A DNA stretch of 64,000 nt from Hyphomicrobiaceae bacterium (GTDB lineage: Bacteria; Pseudomonadota; Alphaproteobacteria; Rhizobiales; Hyphomicrobiaceae). The stretch is taken from contig JALHOW010000002.1 in assembly GCA_022842785.1 (NCBI GenBank), positions 835,423 through 899,422 on the forward strand. The letters are read 5' to 3'. The notes under the pieces were generated by a model. It searched no databases, had not been told where the DNA came from, and saw only the letters and a program-made list of their open reading frames with translations. Each line of letters opens with the position of its first letter. Positions within the stretch are counted from its first letter, which is position 1. This document shows positions 1 to 9,341 of the stretch, in pieces. The position numbers and the translations under genes are program-made.

Positions 1-2
1 AC

Positions 3-878
3 ATCTGGCGCCAGGTCGATCTGCCGTGGCTGGTTGGCCCCATGCAGCCGCGCATCTTCGGGCCATACGAGGCCATCCGCCGCGACTATCCGATGTCCGA
101 GTACAAAGCCGAAGCATCGGCAGTCGATGTCGAGAAGGCCGTTTATGTGCAGGCCAACTGGCCGGTCGACAAAGGCGAAGCCGAAGTGGCTTGGGTCGAG
201 GCGATTGCGGTCGAGACCGGATGGCCGCACGGCATCGTCGGCTATGCAGACATGACCGTTGCGGATGTACGGCCGGCGCTGGATCGCCTCGCGCGCTATC
301 CGCGCGTGCGTGGCGTGCGGCAACAGTTCCATTGGCACGAGAATTCTCTCTACCGCTTTGCGGCCGATCCCGATCTCTGCCGCAAGCCCGTGGTGCAGAA
401 GAACGTCGCGCGGCTTGCCGACTACGGCTGGTCGTTCGATCTCCAGGTGTTCGACGATCAGATGCCGGGTGCAGCCGAACTCGCGCACGCCTGCCCGCGC
501 GTTCCGTTCGTGCTTCAGCACGCAGGAATGCTGACCGATACATCTCCAGCCGGCTGGTCCAAATGGCGCGATGGCATGGCGATCCTGGCCAACGAGCCGA
601 ACGTCTACGCGAAGCTCTCCGGCTTCGGCACGTTCATCCATCGCAATGACGCGGATCACAGCGCGCGACTGATCCGCGAGACGGTCGCCGCGTTCGGACC
701 GCAGCGCTGTCTCTGGGGCTCGAACTTTCCGATCGAGAAGCTCTGGACGGACTACGCGAGCTTGATCACGGCTCATCGGCGCGGCGTTGCAGAACTGAGC
801 CCGACGTCTGGCAGTGATGCCGAGGGGGCGGCGCGCGCGATCTTTTACGACACAGCGAGCCGGGTCTACCGGCTGTGA
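3..878 (+). CDS. Amidohydrolase family protein (metal-dependent TIM-barrel hydrolase), 5' partial
   Basis: The reading frame is open to the window edge, so the N-terminus, which would carry the first His-x-His metal motif, is missing; 291 residues remain. The first in-frame Met is at 42, but the residues before it (IWRQVDLPWL) already match the family. Family features visible are the central VRGVRQQFHW segment, the FVLQHAGM strand with its His, the NVYAKLSG strand, and a C-terminal LWGSNFPIEK segment typical of amidohydrolase-2 proteins (PF04909), which hydrolyse lactones or decarboxylate small acids. It sits 16 bp ahead of an MBL hydrolase and probably shares its operon. The substrate cannot be read from the sequence; a lactone or a cyclic amide would fit the neighbours. 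Confidence 0.85.
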   Translation: MWRQVDLPWLVGPMQPRIFGPYEAIRRDYPMSEYKAEASAVDVEKAVYVQANWPVDKGEAEVAWVEAIAVETGWPHGIVGYADMTVADVRPALDRLARYPRVRGVRQQFHWHENSLYRFAADPDLCRKPVVQKNVARLADYGWSFDLQVFDDQMPGAAELAHACPRVPFVLQHAGMLTDTSPAGWSKWRDGMAILANEPNVYAKLSGFGTFIHRNDADHSARLIRETVAAFGPQRCLWGSNFPIEKLWTDYASLITAHRRGVAELSPTSGSDAEGAARAIFYDTASRVYRL

Positions 879-894
879 TACAGGGAGTTTAGGT

Positions 895-1743
895 ATGCCG
901 CTGGAAATCAAAGTGCTGGACTTCGGCGACATCGAGCTTGAGTCGAGCTTCCTCGTGCTCGGGCGCGGCTGCGGGCGCACGAAGCGCGTGCCGGTCTACG
1001 GCTTCCTGATCCTCGGCGGGCAGTATCCGATCGTCGTCGATACCGGCTATCGCGACAATGCGATCATGGAAACCCTCGGGATGCGCGGTTTGCAGCACCA
1101 CGAGAACATGATCGAGAATCAGCTCGCGCGCCACGGCGTGAAAGTCGGTGACGTCCGCTATGTCTGCCATACGCACGCGCATATCGATCACGCCGGCAAG
1201 GATGACCATTTCCCGATGAACACGACGGTTGTGATGAACCGCCGGGAGCTGGAGTGCTCCGTTTCAGGTCTCATGCATCCGCAGTATCCGAAGCCTGATA
1301 TCCAGCACCTCATCGAGCGACTACATACCCGCCACGCGCTGCGCCTCGAGGATCTGGAGCTCTCGGGTCCGATCGAGTTGATCCCCGGCGTCGTGATGGA
1401 AGCCGCCAATGCGCACACCGAAGGCTCGATGAATATCCACGTCGAGACGGCGGAAGGGCTCGCGACCATCTGCGGCGACGTCATCTACGACTTCCAGGAT
1501 CAGATCATCGATCCCTATCACGTCATCTACTCCCATGAGGTGCAGGTGACGGGCAATCACGCGGGCACCAAGCGCTCCGAAAAGGCGGCGATCAAGAAGC
1601 TGCTCAACTCTTCGAAGTTCCTGCTGCCGGTGCATGACAAGCCCGCGAAGATTGAACGCGGCCAGGTCGTCGGACGGATGGACTATGCCGTGCCGGGACC
1701 GGTCAGCCAGACGGTGCAGCGGCGCGACTGGTTCCCGGTTTGA
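895..1743 (+). CDS. MBL-fold metallo-hydrolase, N-acyl homoserine lactonase-like
   Basis: This 282-residue protein carries the dinuclear zinc motif HTHAHIDHAG at residues 92-101, as in AHL lactonases and related MBL hydrolases. Further metal-ligand regions are NAHTEGS and CGDVIYD. ATG 895 is chosen because the AGGGAG ribosome site lies just upstream and the protein begins at the usual first strand. An in-frame upstream ATG at 814 would lie inside the previous gene. A ring-opening hydrolase (lactonase) role is likely. Because it sits between an amidohydrolase and an SMP-30 domain protein, I infer catabolism of a lactone-type compound rather than quorum quenching, but quenching is not excluded. 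Confidence 0.85.
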   Translation: MPLEIKVLDFGDIELESSFLVLGRGCGRTKRVPVYGFLILGGQYPIVVDTGYRDNAIMETLGMRGLQHHENMIENQLARHGVKVGDVRYVCHTHAHIDHAGKDDHFPMNTTVVMNRRELECSVSGLMHPQYPKPDIQHLIERLHTRHALRLEDLELSGPIELIPGVVMEAANAHTEGSMNIHVETAEGLATICGDVIYDFQDQIIDPYHVIYSHEVQVTGNHAGTKRSEKAAIKKLLNSSKFLLPVHDKPAKIERGQVVGRMDYAVPGPVSQTVQRRDWFPV

Positions 1744-1757
1744 GGGGAGATAGCAGC

Positions 1758-3338
1758 ATGGCCCATGACGCGCTCGATCCCGCATTTCGGCGCCTTATCG
1801 ATGAGCACGCGCCGGTGCGGCAGGTAGGCAGTGGCTTCACGTTCACCGAAGGGCCTGTTTGGCACCCGATTGACCAATACCTGCTGTTCTCGGATATGCC
1901 GGGCGATGTGCGTCGCCGCCTCGATCGCAGTGGTGTTCGCGATGCGCTGCGTCCATCGAACAAGGCCAATGGCCTCACCTATGACGCCGAGCTCAACCTG
2001 ATCGCCTGCGAGCATGCCACGTCGTCGGTTACCCGCTTCCGTCCGGATGGCACGCGCGAAGTTCTCGCCAGCCACTTCGAGGGGCGGGAACTCAATAGCC
2101 CGAACGACCTGTGCATCCATTCGAGCGGCGCGATCTATTTCTCCGATCCCTGGTACGGCCGCATGCCGCACTATGGCGTGGAGCGCCCACGTGATCTGGG
2201 CTGGCAGGGCGTGTTCCGCCTCGCGCCCGGCAGCCGCGAGCCGAAGCTGCTGGTTGACCGTTACATGTTCTCGCAGCCGAACGGCATCTGCTTCTGCCCC
2301 AACGAATCGAAGCTCTACGTCAACGACACGGAGCAGGCCAACATCCGCGTCTTCGATGTCCGCCCTGACGGAACGCTCGCAAACGCGCGCGTCTTCGCGA
2401 GCGGCGTCCGCGATGTGATGAAGCCCGGTGTGCCCGATGGCATGAAGTGCGATGCCGAGGGCAATATCTGGGTGACGGCGCCCGGGGGCTTGTGGGTTTA
2501 TGCGCCGGACGGTCGTCACATCGGCCGGGTCGCAATCCCTGAGCTCAGCGCCAACCTTCACTGGGGCGGCCCGGACTGGCGCACGCTTTATGTCTGCGCG
2601 ACGACCTCCGTATATGCCATCGATGTCAAGGTCGGCCCGCGCAGCGAGCCCTTCATGCGCGCGCGCGGATCGGGCACCCGCCCTGCGCCATCGGAGACCG
2701 CGAGCACGACGTCAACCGCAACGGTCGCCGGCGACGTGCAGCTCGATTCCTCGCGCTGCGCACTCATCATCCAGGACATGCAGAACGACGTCGTGATGGA
2801 GGGCGGTGCGTTCGCCAGCTCCGGCTCGCCGATTCACTGCCGCGAGCAGAACGCCATCGAGAATGTCCGCCGTCTCGCCGAGCATTGCCGGCGCCGTGGT
2901 GTGCCCGTCATTCATGTGTGGTTCTCGCGCCGTGCGGATGGTCGGAACATGACGCTCAACGCACCTCTTTTCGAGGGCGCGCTCGATGCCAACGCGATGG
3001 TCGAAGGTACCTGGGGCGCGGAGCCCGTGCCAGGGCTCGAAGCGCAGCCGGGTGACCATATCATCCGTAAGACCCGAATGAGCGCCTGGGAGGGGACGAA
3101 CCTCGAGACGATCCTCCGCGCCGAGGGCCGCGATATCATCATCGAGACCGGCGCCTGGACGAACATGTCCATCGAGCACACGGCGCGCACGGGTGCCGAC
3201 AAGGGCTACGTGATGGTCATTCCGGAAGACGGTTGCTCGACCATGAATGCCGACTGGCATCGCGCGTCGATCGAGTACGCCATGCAGAACGTGGCCCTGG
3301 TGACGAAGGTCGATGCGGTGATCGCAGGGCTCGGCTGA
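1758..3338 (+). CDS. Fusion protein: SMP-30/gluconolactonase domain plus isochorismatase-like domain
   Basis: This is one 526-residue frame with two enzymes. Residues 1-300 are an SMP-30/gluconolactonase six-bladed propeller, with metal-ligand candidates E31 (FTEGPVW), N117 (SPNDL) and D228 (VPDG). Residues 301-327 are a Ser/Thr/Ala/Pro-rich linker. Residues 328-526 are an isochorismatase-like hydrolase with the catalytic Asp340 (IIQDMQND) and Lys438 (IIRKTRMS). The usual nucleophilic Cys is replaced by Ser471 (TNMSIEHTAR). ATG 1758 follows the ribosome site GGGGAGA, 14 bp after the lactonase stop. The first domain would open a sugar-type lactone and the second would hydrolyse an amide. The Cys-to-Ser change makes the second activity uncertain. 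Confidence 0.85.
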   Translation: MAHDALDPAFRRLIDEHAPVRQVGSGFTFTEGPVWHPIDQYLLFSDMPGDVRRRLDRSGVRDALRPSNKANGLTYDAELNLIACEHATSSVTRFRPDGTREVLASHFEGRELNSPNDLCIHSSGAIYFSDPWYGRMPHYGVERPRDLGWQGVFRLAPGSREPKLLVDRYMFSQPNGICFCPNESKLYVNDTEQANIRVFDVRPDGTLANARVFASGVRDVMKPGVPDGMKCDAEGNIWVTAPGGLWVYAPDGRHIGRVAIPELSANLHWGGPDWRTLYVCATTSVYAIDVKVGPRSEPFMRARGSGTRPAPSETASTTSTATVAGDVQLDSSRCALIIQDMQNDVVMEGGAFASSGSPIHCREQNAIENVRRLAEHCRRRGVPVIHVWFSRRADGRNMTLNAPLFEGALDANAMVEGTWGAEPVPGLEAQPGDHIIRKTRMSAWEGTNLETILRAEGRDIIIETGAWTNMSIEHTARTGADKGYVMVIPEDGCSTMNADWHRASIEYAMQNVALVTKVDAVIAGLG

Positions 3339-3354
3339 GGCCACGTGCGCGGTA

Positions 3355-4005
3355 TCAAATCGGCATGTCGGGGATGGTGCCGCTGACTGCCAGGCGTGCC
3401 TCGGTGGCGTTCACTATGTCTTCGATGGAAACACCGGGCGCTTTCTCCAGCAGCGTTGCCTGCCCCTCGGGAAAGCCGATGACTGCCAGCTCAGTGACGA
3501 CCAGATCGACCGGCCTTACCGAGGTCAGCGGCAGCGTGCATTGATCGAGGATCTTGGGTTTACCCTTCGCGGTGTGCTGCATGGCCACGATCACCCGCTT
3601 GGCTCCCGTAACCAGGTCCATCGCGCCGCCCATGCCTGGCACCATCTTGCCTGGGATCATCCAGTTGGCGAGGCGCCCTTGCGCATCTACCTGAAGGCCG
3701 CCGAGTACTGTCATGTCGACATGCCCCCCACGAATGAGGCCGAACGACATGGCGCTGTCGAACGTACACGCGCCCGGGAGTGCGCTTACCGGTCGCCCGC
3801 CTGCATCGGTAAGCGTCGGATGCATCGTGCCGTCCTCTGGGATTGGGCCTGTACCGATCAATCCATTCTCGGATTGGAAGTACACATCGATGCCGTCGGG
3901 AACATAGCTGGCGACCAGTGTCGGAATGCCGATGCCGAGATTGACGAGCATCCCGGACTGCAGCTCCCGTGCAATGCGCTTGGCGATGATGGTCTGTGCT
4001 TCCAT
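3355..4005 (-). CDS. 3-oxoacid CoA-transferase, beta subunit
   Basis: This 216-residue protein has the family I CoA-transferase beta-subunit signature: the active-site Glu in the SENGLIGTGP segment near residue 47, the GGHVDMTVLGGLQVD block, and a C-terminal VSGTIPDMPI. Such enzymes move CoA from succinyl- or acetyl-CoA to a 3-oxoacid (ScoB/AtoA/PcaJ type). It is encoded 7 bp after the alpha subunit, so the two are co-translated. The pair converges on the lactonase/fusion operon with 16 bp between stops. The acceptor (acetoacetate or 3-oxoadipate) cannot be decided from the sequence, so no symbol is given. Confidence 0.9.
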   Translation of the reverse strand: MEAQTIIAKRIARELQSGMLVNLGIGIPTLVASYVPDGIDVYFQSENGLIGTGPIPEDGTMHPTLTDAGGRPVSALPGACTFDSAMSFGLIRGGHVDMTVLGGLQVDAQGRLANWMIPGKMVPGMGGAMDLVTGAKRVIVAMQHTAKGKPKILDQCTLPLTSVRPVDLVVTELAVIGFPEGQATLLEKAPGVSIEDIVNATEARLAVSGTIPDMPI

Positions 4006-4012
4006 CGGACGC

Positions 4013-4660
4013 TCATGGGTTGGTGACGAGGTAGTCGATCAGGGCCGCGGGCGTGACGACGTGATCCGGGGCGATCACGCCCACCGGCACGATGTTGTCT
4101 GCTGTGACGATGACAGTGTCGGCTGCCATCGCGATGACGGGATTGAAGTTGCGCGCAGTGAGTGCGTAGTAAAGGTTGCCCCTGTAGTCGGCGAGGAACG
4201 CATTGACCAAGGCGAAGTCCGCGCGCAATGCCGTCTCCAGGAGGTAGCTCTTTCCGTCCACGTCGATGCGGCGCTTACCCTCTTCGACAACTGTGCCGAC
4301 GCCGGTTGGCGTGAGTACGCCGCCAAGGCCGTGGCCGCCGGCCCGGATGCGCTCGATCAGCGTGCCCTGCGGCACCAGATCAACCGCCATCTTCCCGGCG
4401 AGCATCTGCTGCTGGGTTTCCGGGTTGAGGCCGATGTGGCTCGCAATCGTCCTGCCGACCATTCCCGCTGAGATCAGCTTGCCGATGCCTCTGCCGGGTG
4501 CCGCGGTGTCGTTCGCAATCACGGTCAGGTTGCGCTTGCCCTGCCGCACGAGTTCGTCGATCAGCCGCTCCGGCGTGCCGATGCCCATGAAGCCACCGAT
4601 CATGAGGCTGGCCCCGTCGGGGATCAAAGCTGCAGCACGTTCCACCGGGATCGTTTTCAT
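4013..4660 (-). CDS. 3-oxoacid CoA-transferase, alpha subunit
   Basis: This 215-residue protein begins MKTIPVERAA and contains the glycine-rich CoA-binding block IGGFMGIGTPERLID, the family GKRNLTVIANDT segment and RADFALVNAF. It matches family I CoA-transferase alpha subunits (ScoA/AtoD/PcaI). The frame is open further upstream, but homologues begin at this Met, so ATG 4660 is used. It is the first gene of a two-gene operon with the beta subunit. It would convert a ring-cleavage or ketone-type acid to its CoA ester, which would suit the degradative genes next to it. Confidence 0.9.
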   Translation of the reverse strand: MKTIPVERAAALIPDGASLMIGGFMGIGTPERLIDELVRQGKRNLTVIANDTAAPGRGIGKLISAGMVGRTIASHIGLNPETQQQMLAGKMAVDLVPQGTLIERIRAGGHGLGGVLTPTGVGTVVEEGKRRIDVDGKSYLLETALRADFALVNAFLADYRGNLYYALTARNFNPVIAMAADTVIVTADNIVPVGVIAPDHVVTPAALIDYLVTNP

Positions 4661-4951
4661 GGCTGTCGCTCGCGCGTACCTGCTTGCGGCCGCACCGAGC
4701 GCGCATATAACGATTGGAGATAGGGGGCCGCCATCAGGCGAAACCCGCGCCCCGTGCCGTGCCCTCCACGGATGGCTCATCAGACTGCCACGCGCCGAAT
4801 TTGGCTTGGCGGGAGTGGACCCGGCTCAGTAAGCTGGAATGAACGCAGGGCACTCGATCACGTTAGGTCGGTGCCTTTGAGCGCAAGCACGTGTCTACAC
4901 GGCGTGCGCCGCGGATCGGTGGGGGGATATCTGCGATAGGGATTTGTCCTG
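4661..4951. other. Divergent intergenic region between CoA-transferase and antiporter genes
   Basis: This 291 bp holds the promoters of two divergent genes. I saw no strong palindrome, no convincing small gene and no RNA motif. Frames through it have no recognisable product and lack a good ribosome site. Confidence 0.5.
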
Positions 4952-6694
4952 ATGGGGCAACACACGGCGCTGATCCCAACGATTGTTGTGGCGCTTTCGC
5001 TGGCCTTCCTGCTTGGAACGCTCGCGCAGCGGCTGCGCTTCTCGCCCCTCGTCGGCTATCTCATCGCCGGCATCGTGGTCGGCCCCTACACGCCCGGTTT
5101 CGTAGCAGATCAGGCGCTTGCCAACGAACTCGCCGAGATCGGCATCATCCTGCTGATGTTCGGCGTCGGCCTGCATTTCTCCGTGGCGGACCTGTGGTCA
5201 GTCCGATCTATTGCCGTACCCGGCGCGATTGGCCAGATGGCCGTTGCGACGACATTCGGCATGGCGCTCGCGTATCTGCTCGGGTGGACAACGGGCGCGG
5301 GGCTCGTATTCGGCCTGTCGCTCTCCGTTGCCAGCACGGTCGTCCTGTTGCGTGCGCTGCAGGAGCGCCGGCTGATTGCGACTGAGCGAGGTCGCATCGC
5401 ACTTGGCTGGCTGATTGTCGAAGACGTTGCCATGGTCTTCGTGCTGGTGGCCATCCCCGCCATCCTCCCCCTCATGGATGGGAGCCTGGAGCGAAACGCA
5501 GCGTTCGGATTTGGCTCCTCGGAGATCGTCGGCACAATCATGCTGACCGTGGCCAAAGTCTTGGGTTTCATCGCCGCGATGATGATCTTCGGGCGCAGGA
5601 TCATACCTTGGACGCTGCACTACATCGCGCACACGGGATCGCGGGAACTGTTTCGTCTCGGCGTACTGTCCATAGCGCTCGGCTTTGCGTTTGGTGCCGC
5701 AAAACTGTTTGGCGTTTCGTTCGCCCTTGGTGCGTTCTTCGCGGGGATGATCCTCAGCGAATCTCAATTGAGCCAGCGTGCCGCCGAGGAAACGCTTCCG
5801 CTGCGTGACGCTTTCGCCGTGCTGTTCTTCGTGTCGGTCGGGATGCTTTTCGACCCGTCCATCATTGTGCACGAGACCTGGCCTCTGATCGCGACGCTCG
5901 GTGTGATCCTCGTCTGCAATCCATTGATCGCCTTCGCCATCGTGCGCGTCTTTGGGCACTCGGTAGGGACCGCGCTGACCATCTCGGCGAGTATTGCTCA
6001 GATTGGCGAGTTCTCCTTCATTTTGGCGGGCCTGGGGATCACCCTCGGCGTTCTTACTGCGGAGATGAGAGATCTCATCCTCGCAGGGGCTCTTATTTCC
6101 ATTCTGGTCAACCCGGCCTATTTCCTCATCGCAGATCGCTTGCGGCCTTGGCTGGAGTCGAGCGAAGCCCCGCGGGACATGGGCACGGCGAGCGCCGTCG
6201 AACTTGCCGAACTCGAGCCGACAAAACTCGAGGATCATGTCGTCCTGGTCGGCTGCGGGCGTGTCGGGCGTCGGATCGCGGGAGCCCTGCTGTTGGATGG
6301 GCCACCGCTGCTTGTGATGGATGATAACGAGGAGGTCATTGCAGGCCTGAAGGCGCGGGGCGTCGAAGCCATGGCCGCGAATGCGGTGACGAGCTTGCGC
6401 GCCGCGAGCCTGGAAAAGGCACGCTGCCTTATTGTTGCGATTCCGGAGAACTTCGAGGCCGGACAGGTCGTCGAGCAGGCGCGTGCGATCAATCCTCGGC
6501 TGGCCATCTTTGCGCGCGGACATTCCGAGGCCGAAATGGCTCATCTGAAGGAGTGCGGGGCGAGCGAAATCGTTCTCGGCGAGCAGGAGATCGCAGAGGC
6601 GCTGCTTGGCTTTTATCTCGGGATGTCGGCAACGGAGGCGAACAATTCAGAGAGCGCCGCGCCGGGGCGCACTCCGGCATCAGCGACGTCGTGA
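4952..6694 (+). CDS. Monovalent cation:proton antiporter, KefB/YbaL-type (CPA2) with RCK domain
   Basis: This 580-residue inner-membrane protein has about 12 hydrophobic helices over residues 1-400, including LMFGVGLHFSV, the SVASTVVLLRAL segment and the IGEFSFILAGLG segment typical of CPA2 exchangers. From about residue 425 there is a cytosolic RCK/TrkA-N domain with the dinucleotide-binding LVGCGRVGRR motif. The family exchanges K+ or Na+ for H+, often gated by nucleotide or glutathione adducts. The length fits the YbaL subfamily. Its last 15 bp overlap the 3' end of the convergent methyltransferase gene. No ancillary KefF/KefG-type quinone reductase is adjacent. Confidence 0.9.
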   Translation: MGQHTALIPTIVVALSLAFLLGTLAQRLRFSPLVGYLIAGIVVGPYTPGFVADQALANELAEIGIILLMFGVGLHFSVADLWSVRSIAVPGAIGQMAVATTFGMALAYLLGWTTGAGLVFGLSLSVASTVVLLRALQERRLIATERGRIALGWLIVEDVAMVFVLVAIPAILPLMDGSLERNAAFGFGSSEIVGTIMLTVAKVLGFIAAMMIFGRRIIPWTLHYIAHTGSRELFRLGVLSIALGFAFGAAKLFGVSFALGAFFAGMILSESQLSQRAAEETLPLRDAFAVLFFVSVGMLFDPSIIVHETWPLIATLGVILVCNPLIAFAIVRVFGHSVGTALTISASIAQIGEFSFILAGLGITLGVLTAEMRDLILAGALISILVNPAYFLIADRLRPWLESSEAPRDMGTASAVELAELEPTKLEDHVVLVGCGRVGRRIAGALLLDGPPLLVMDDNEEVIAGLKARGVEAMAANAVTSLRAASLEKARCLIVAIPENFEAGQVVEQARAINPRLAIFARGHSEAEMAHLKECGASEIVLGEQEIAEALLGFYLGMSATEANNSESAAPGRTPASATS

Positions 6695-7312
6695 GGCCAT
6701 TCCAACCTTCGACCCGCCGCAGCGCATTGCGCTGACCTTCAAGCAGATCAGCGCCCGGCGCCAATTGAAGAAGCGCGGCACCCGGCGGCAATAGTTGCGA
6801 AATGGCGAGCCGTAGATCCCTTCGAGCCACGGCTCTTCGCAGAAGACCATCAGCGTGTAGACAGCCATCATGGCCGCACAGAGCAGATACGTTCCGCCGC
6901 CGTCCGTCGCGACCATGAGGCAGCCGTAGACGACGATCAGCATGGCGTTCTGCGGATTGCGGCTCCAGCGATAGATACCGCCGGTGACGAGGCCATCCTG
7001 CGCCCCATAGCTATTGTCGCGGCCGAGAACGTGAAAGGCGTAGACGAACAGCGTTGTGGAGGCGACGAGCCCTGCCAGGGCGATTGCGCGCAACCAGGTG
7101 GGAAGGCCGAAGGTGCCGGCCGTATCGAGCGCCGCCATGAGGAAGCAAAGCAAGTTCAGGCCTCGGAAAAGCGGCCAGAAAACGTAGCTTTGCCAGGTTC
7201 CTTCTCCGGGCGTTGGCCAGACGCGGAAGTTTGCGCTCAGCACCGTCATCAGGAGCAAAGCAAGCAGTACCGCCGCTACCGCCAAACCGATCACGAGCAC
7301 AGCCGTCGCCAT
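6680..7312 (-). CDS. Isoprenylcysteine carboxyl methyltransferase/PEMT-like membrane methyltransferase
   Basis: This 210-residue protein has about five hydrophobic segments. Its C-terminal half carries the family signature: GLVTGGIYRWSRNPQN, then an EEPWLEGIYGSPFRNY segment and RRVPRFF. The SRNPxN and EExxL elements bind S-adenosylmethionine in integral-membrane methyltransferases (ICMT/phospholipid methyltransferase/NnrU-like group). The acceptor is unknown; bacterial members may act on lipids or small hydrophobic thiols. The C-terminal 20 residues are basic and overlap the antiporter gene on the opposite strand. Confidence 0.8.
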   Translation of the reverse strand: MATAVLVIGLAVAAVLLALLLMTVLSANFRVWPTPGEGTWQSYVFWPLFRGLNLLCFLMAALDTAGTFGLPTWLRAIALAGLVASTTLFVYAFHVLGRDNSYGAQDGLVTGGIYRWSRNPQNAMLIVVYGCLMVATDGGGTYLLCAAMMAVYTLMVFCEEPWLEGIYGSPFRNYCRRVPRFFNWRRALICLKVSAMRCGGSKVGMASRRR

Positions 7313-7440
7313 GGATCATGCCTTCAATGGGGTCGGGTGCATCCGCGTAAGCGTACGTGCACCGTCACTCTGAAACGCGCAAATCTCCGGGCCATCGTGC
7401 CACGCACGTCGCGTTCGGCCAACAGGGGCTCAAGAGTTCG

Positions 7441-7469
7441 GGCGTGAGCGGGAACATGGTGCCGGCAGC
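7441..7469. repeat. Direct repeat of the tRNA-Thr 3' end region, copy 1
   Basis: This 29 bp stretch matches 7540-7568 at all but about four positions. It includes an exact 13-base copy (TGGTGCCGGCAGC, 7456-7468) of the tRNA-Thr 3' end: the CCA, the acceptor strand and three T-stem bases. The copy lies about 90 bp beyond the tRNA in its direction of transcription. It looks like a partial tRNA duplication, or the scar of an element that integrated at the tRNA. Confidence 0.6.
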
Positions 7470-7539
7470 TCGAGATGTCCGGGCTCCTGAGCGTGCGACT
7501 GCACGCCGCCCCCGCGGAGCCGATGAGCGAAGCGCATTC

Positions 7540-7555
7540 GGCGTGAGCGCAGAAA

Positions 7556-7568
<13 letters not shown>
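7540..7568. repeat. Direct repeat of the tRNA-Thr 3' end region, copy 2
   Basis: This is the copy containing the real 3' end of tRNA-Thr, with about 16 bp of flanking sequence (GGCGTGAGCG...) shared with 7441-7469. The similarity stops inside the T-stem, so the other copy cannot make a tRNA. Confidence 0.6.
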
Positions 7569-7631
<63 letters not shown>

Positions 7632-7922
7632 TCCAGGCCAGCCCCAAGGGGCCGCGCCGCATGGGGGCGCAAGGCCGAACGCCCGCCTTATACGCGAACC
7701 GATCGGACGGTGCTACCATGTCCGCACGGCCTGCCGAGGTCTCGCTCTGGCCACATGCCCGTGCGACTCCATCCGGGCCCTAGCCCTCGGGCCGGCAATG
7801 ACATATAAGGCGGCACTGCAAGCCCAATCGCTGGACGATGCAGCCGGAACCTGGAACGCCGAGGCGCTCCGGGCCTATATGCCTTGGTTACAAGTAACTC
7901 TTGGTGAACGTGGAGACGTATC
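7632..7922. other. Intergenic region upstream of tRNA-Thr and the DAHP synthase gene
   Basis: This 291 bp separates two divergent transcription units. I see no clear attenuator peptide with Trp, Tyr or Phe runs and no riboswitch-like structure. The ribosome site for the DAHP synthase gene (GTGGAGACG) lies at its right end. Confidence 0.45.
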
Positions 7923-9314
7923 ATGCCTGCCCCCTGGTCGCCCGACAGCTGGAGATCCAAGCCGATCGTCCAGGTGCCCGAGTTTCCGGACGCGGCCGTT
8001 CTGGCCGACGTGGAAGGCAAGCTCGCGACGTTTCCGCCCCTCGTATTTGCCGGTGAGGCCCGCCAGCTCACGAAGGCGCTCGGCGAAGTGGCCGAGGGCC
8101 GCTCGTTTCTGCTCCAGGGCGGCGACTGCGCCGAGAGCTTCGTCGAGCACCGCGCCGACAACATCCGCGATTTCTTCCGCGTCTTCCTGCAGATGGCGGT
8201 CGTGCTGACCTATGCCGGCGCCTCGCCGGTGGTGAAGGTCGGCCGCATTGCGGGCCAGTTCGCGAAGCCCCGCTCCTCGCCCGTCGAGAAGAAGGATGGC
8301 GTCGAGCTGCCGAGCTATCGCGGCGACATCGTCAACGGCCCCGAGTTCACGGCGGATGCCCGCATCCCGGATCCGCAGCGCCAGCTCCAGGCCTATCGCC
8401 AGTCGGCGGCGACGCTGAACCTGATCCGTGCCTTCGCGGGCGGCGGCTATGCCGACCTCGAGCGCGTGCACCAGTGGACGCTCGGCTTCATCAAGGACAG
8501 CCCACAGGGGCGTCGCTTCGAGGAGCTGGCGAGCCGCATCTCGGATACGCTGGAGTTCATGCGCGCGTGCGGCATCACCGCCGACAACACACCGCAGCTC
8601 CGCACGACGACGATGTACACGAGCCACGAGGCGCTGTTGCTGGGCTATGAGCAGGCCATGACGCGGCTCGATTCGACGAGCGGCGACTGGTACGCGACGT
8701 CCGGCCACATGATCTGGATCGGCGATCGTACGCGCCAGCCGGATCACGCGCACGTCGAGTACTTCCGCGGCATCAAGAACCCGATCGGCATGAAGTGTGG
8801 CCCGTCGCTGGAGCCGGACACGCTGCTCAGGCTGATCGACGTTCTCAACCCGAACAACATCGCCGGGCGCCTGACGCTCATCTGCCGTTTCGGCTCGGAC
8901 AAGGTGGAGAGCCACCTGCCGAAGCTGGTTCGCGCCGTTGAGAAGTCCGGCCGCAAGGTCGTGTGGTCGTGCGATCCCATGCACGGCAATACGATCTCGG
9001 CGGCGAGCGGCTATAAGACCCGGCCTTTCGAGCGCATCCTGAAGGAGGTCGATACCTTCTTCGCGGTGCATCGCGCGGAGGGCACGCACGCGGGTGGCAT
9101 CCACGTCGAGATGACGGGCCAGAACGTGACCGAGTGCACGGGCGGCGCGATGGCGATCAGCGATGCGGATCTTTCGGACCGCTATCACACGCACTGCGAT
9201 CCGCGCCTGAATGCCGACCAGTCGCTGGAGCTTGCTTTCCTGGTCGCCGAAAGGCTGAAAATGGAACGGGCAGAACGCGCACCGCACGAAGCGTCGATCG
9301 CGGCGGCGGAGTAG
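7923..9314 (+). CDS. 3-deoxy-7-phosphoheptulonate synthase, class II (first shikimate-pathway enzyme)
   Basis: This 463-residue enzyme is a plant-type class II DAHP synthase, joining phosphoenolpyruvate and erythrose 4-phosphate in the cytosol. Diagnostic blocks include [10 protein letters not shown], the [13 protein letters not shown] segment with metal and phosphate contacts, [12 protein letters not shown], the [12 protein letters not shown] active-site block and WSCDPMHGN. The length is normal for bacterial class II enzymes. ATG 7923 follows a GGAG site and starts the usual PWSPDSWR N-terminus. It stands alone and is followed by a strong hairpin terminator. No catalytic block is missing. 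Confidence 0.95.
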   Translation: MPAPWSPDSWRSKPIVQVPEFPDAAVLADVEGKLATFPPLVFAGEARQLTKALGEVAEGRSFLLQGGDCAESFVEHRADNIRDFFRVFLQMAVVLTYAGASPVVKVGRIAGQFAKPRSSPVEKKDGVELPSYRGDIVNGPEFTADARIPDPQRQLQAYRQSAATLNLIRAFAGGGYADLERVHQWTLGFIKDSPQGRRFEELASRISDTLEFMRACGITADNTPQLRTTTMYTSHEALLLGYEQAMTRLDSTSGDWYATSGHMIWIGDRTRQPDHAHVEYFRGIKNPIGMKCGPSLEPDTLLRLIDVLNPNNIAGRLTLICRFGSDKVESHLPKLVRAVEKSGRKVVWSCDPMHGNTISAASGYKTRPFERILKEVDTFFAVHRAEGTHAGGIHVEMTGQNVTECTGGAMAISDADLSDRYHTHCDPRLNADQSLELAFLVAERLKMERAERAPHEASIAAAE

Positions 9315-9341
9315 TTCAATCTAAGTAAACTAATCGGAACC

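Noticed and set aside
5198..6544. Minus-strand frame of 448 codons
   Set aside because: Shadow of the antiporter gene; no domain.
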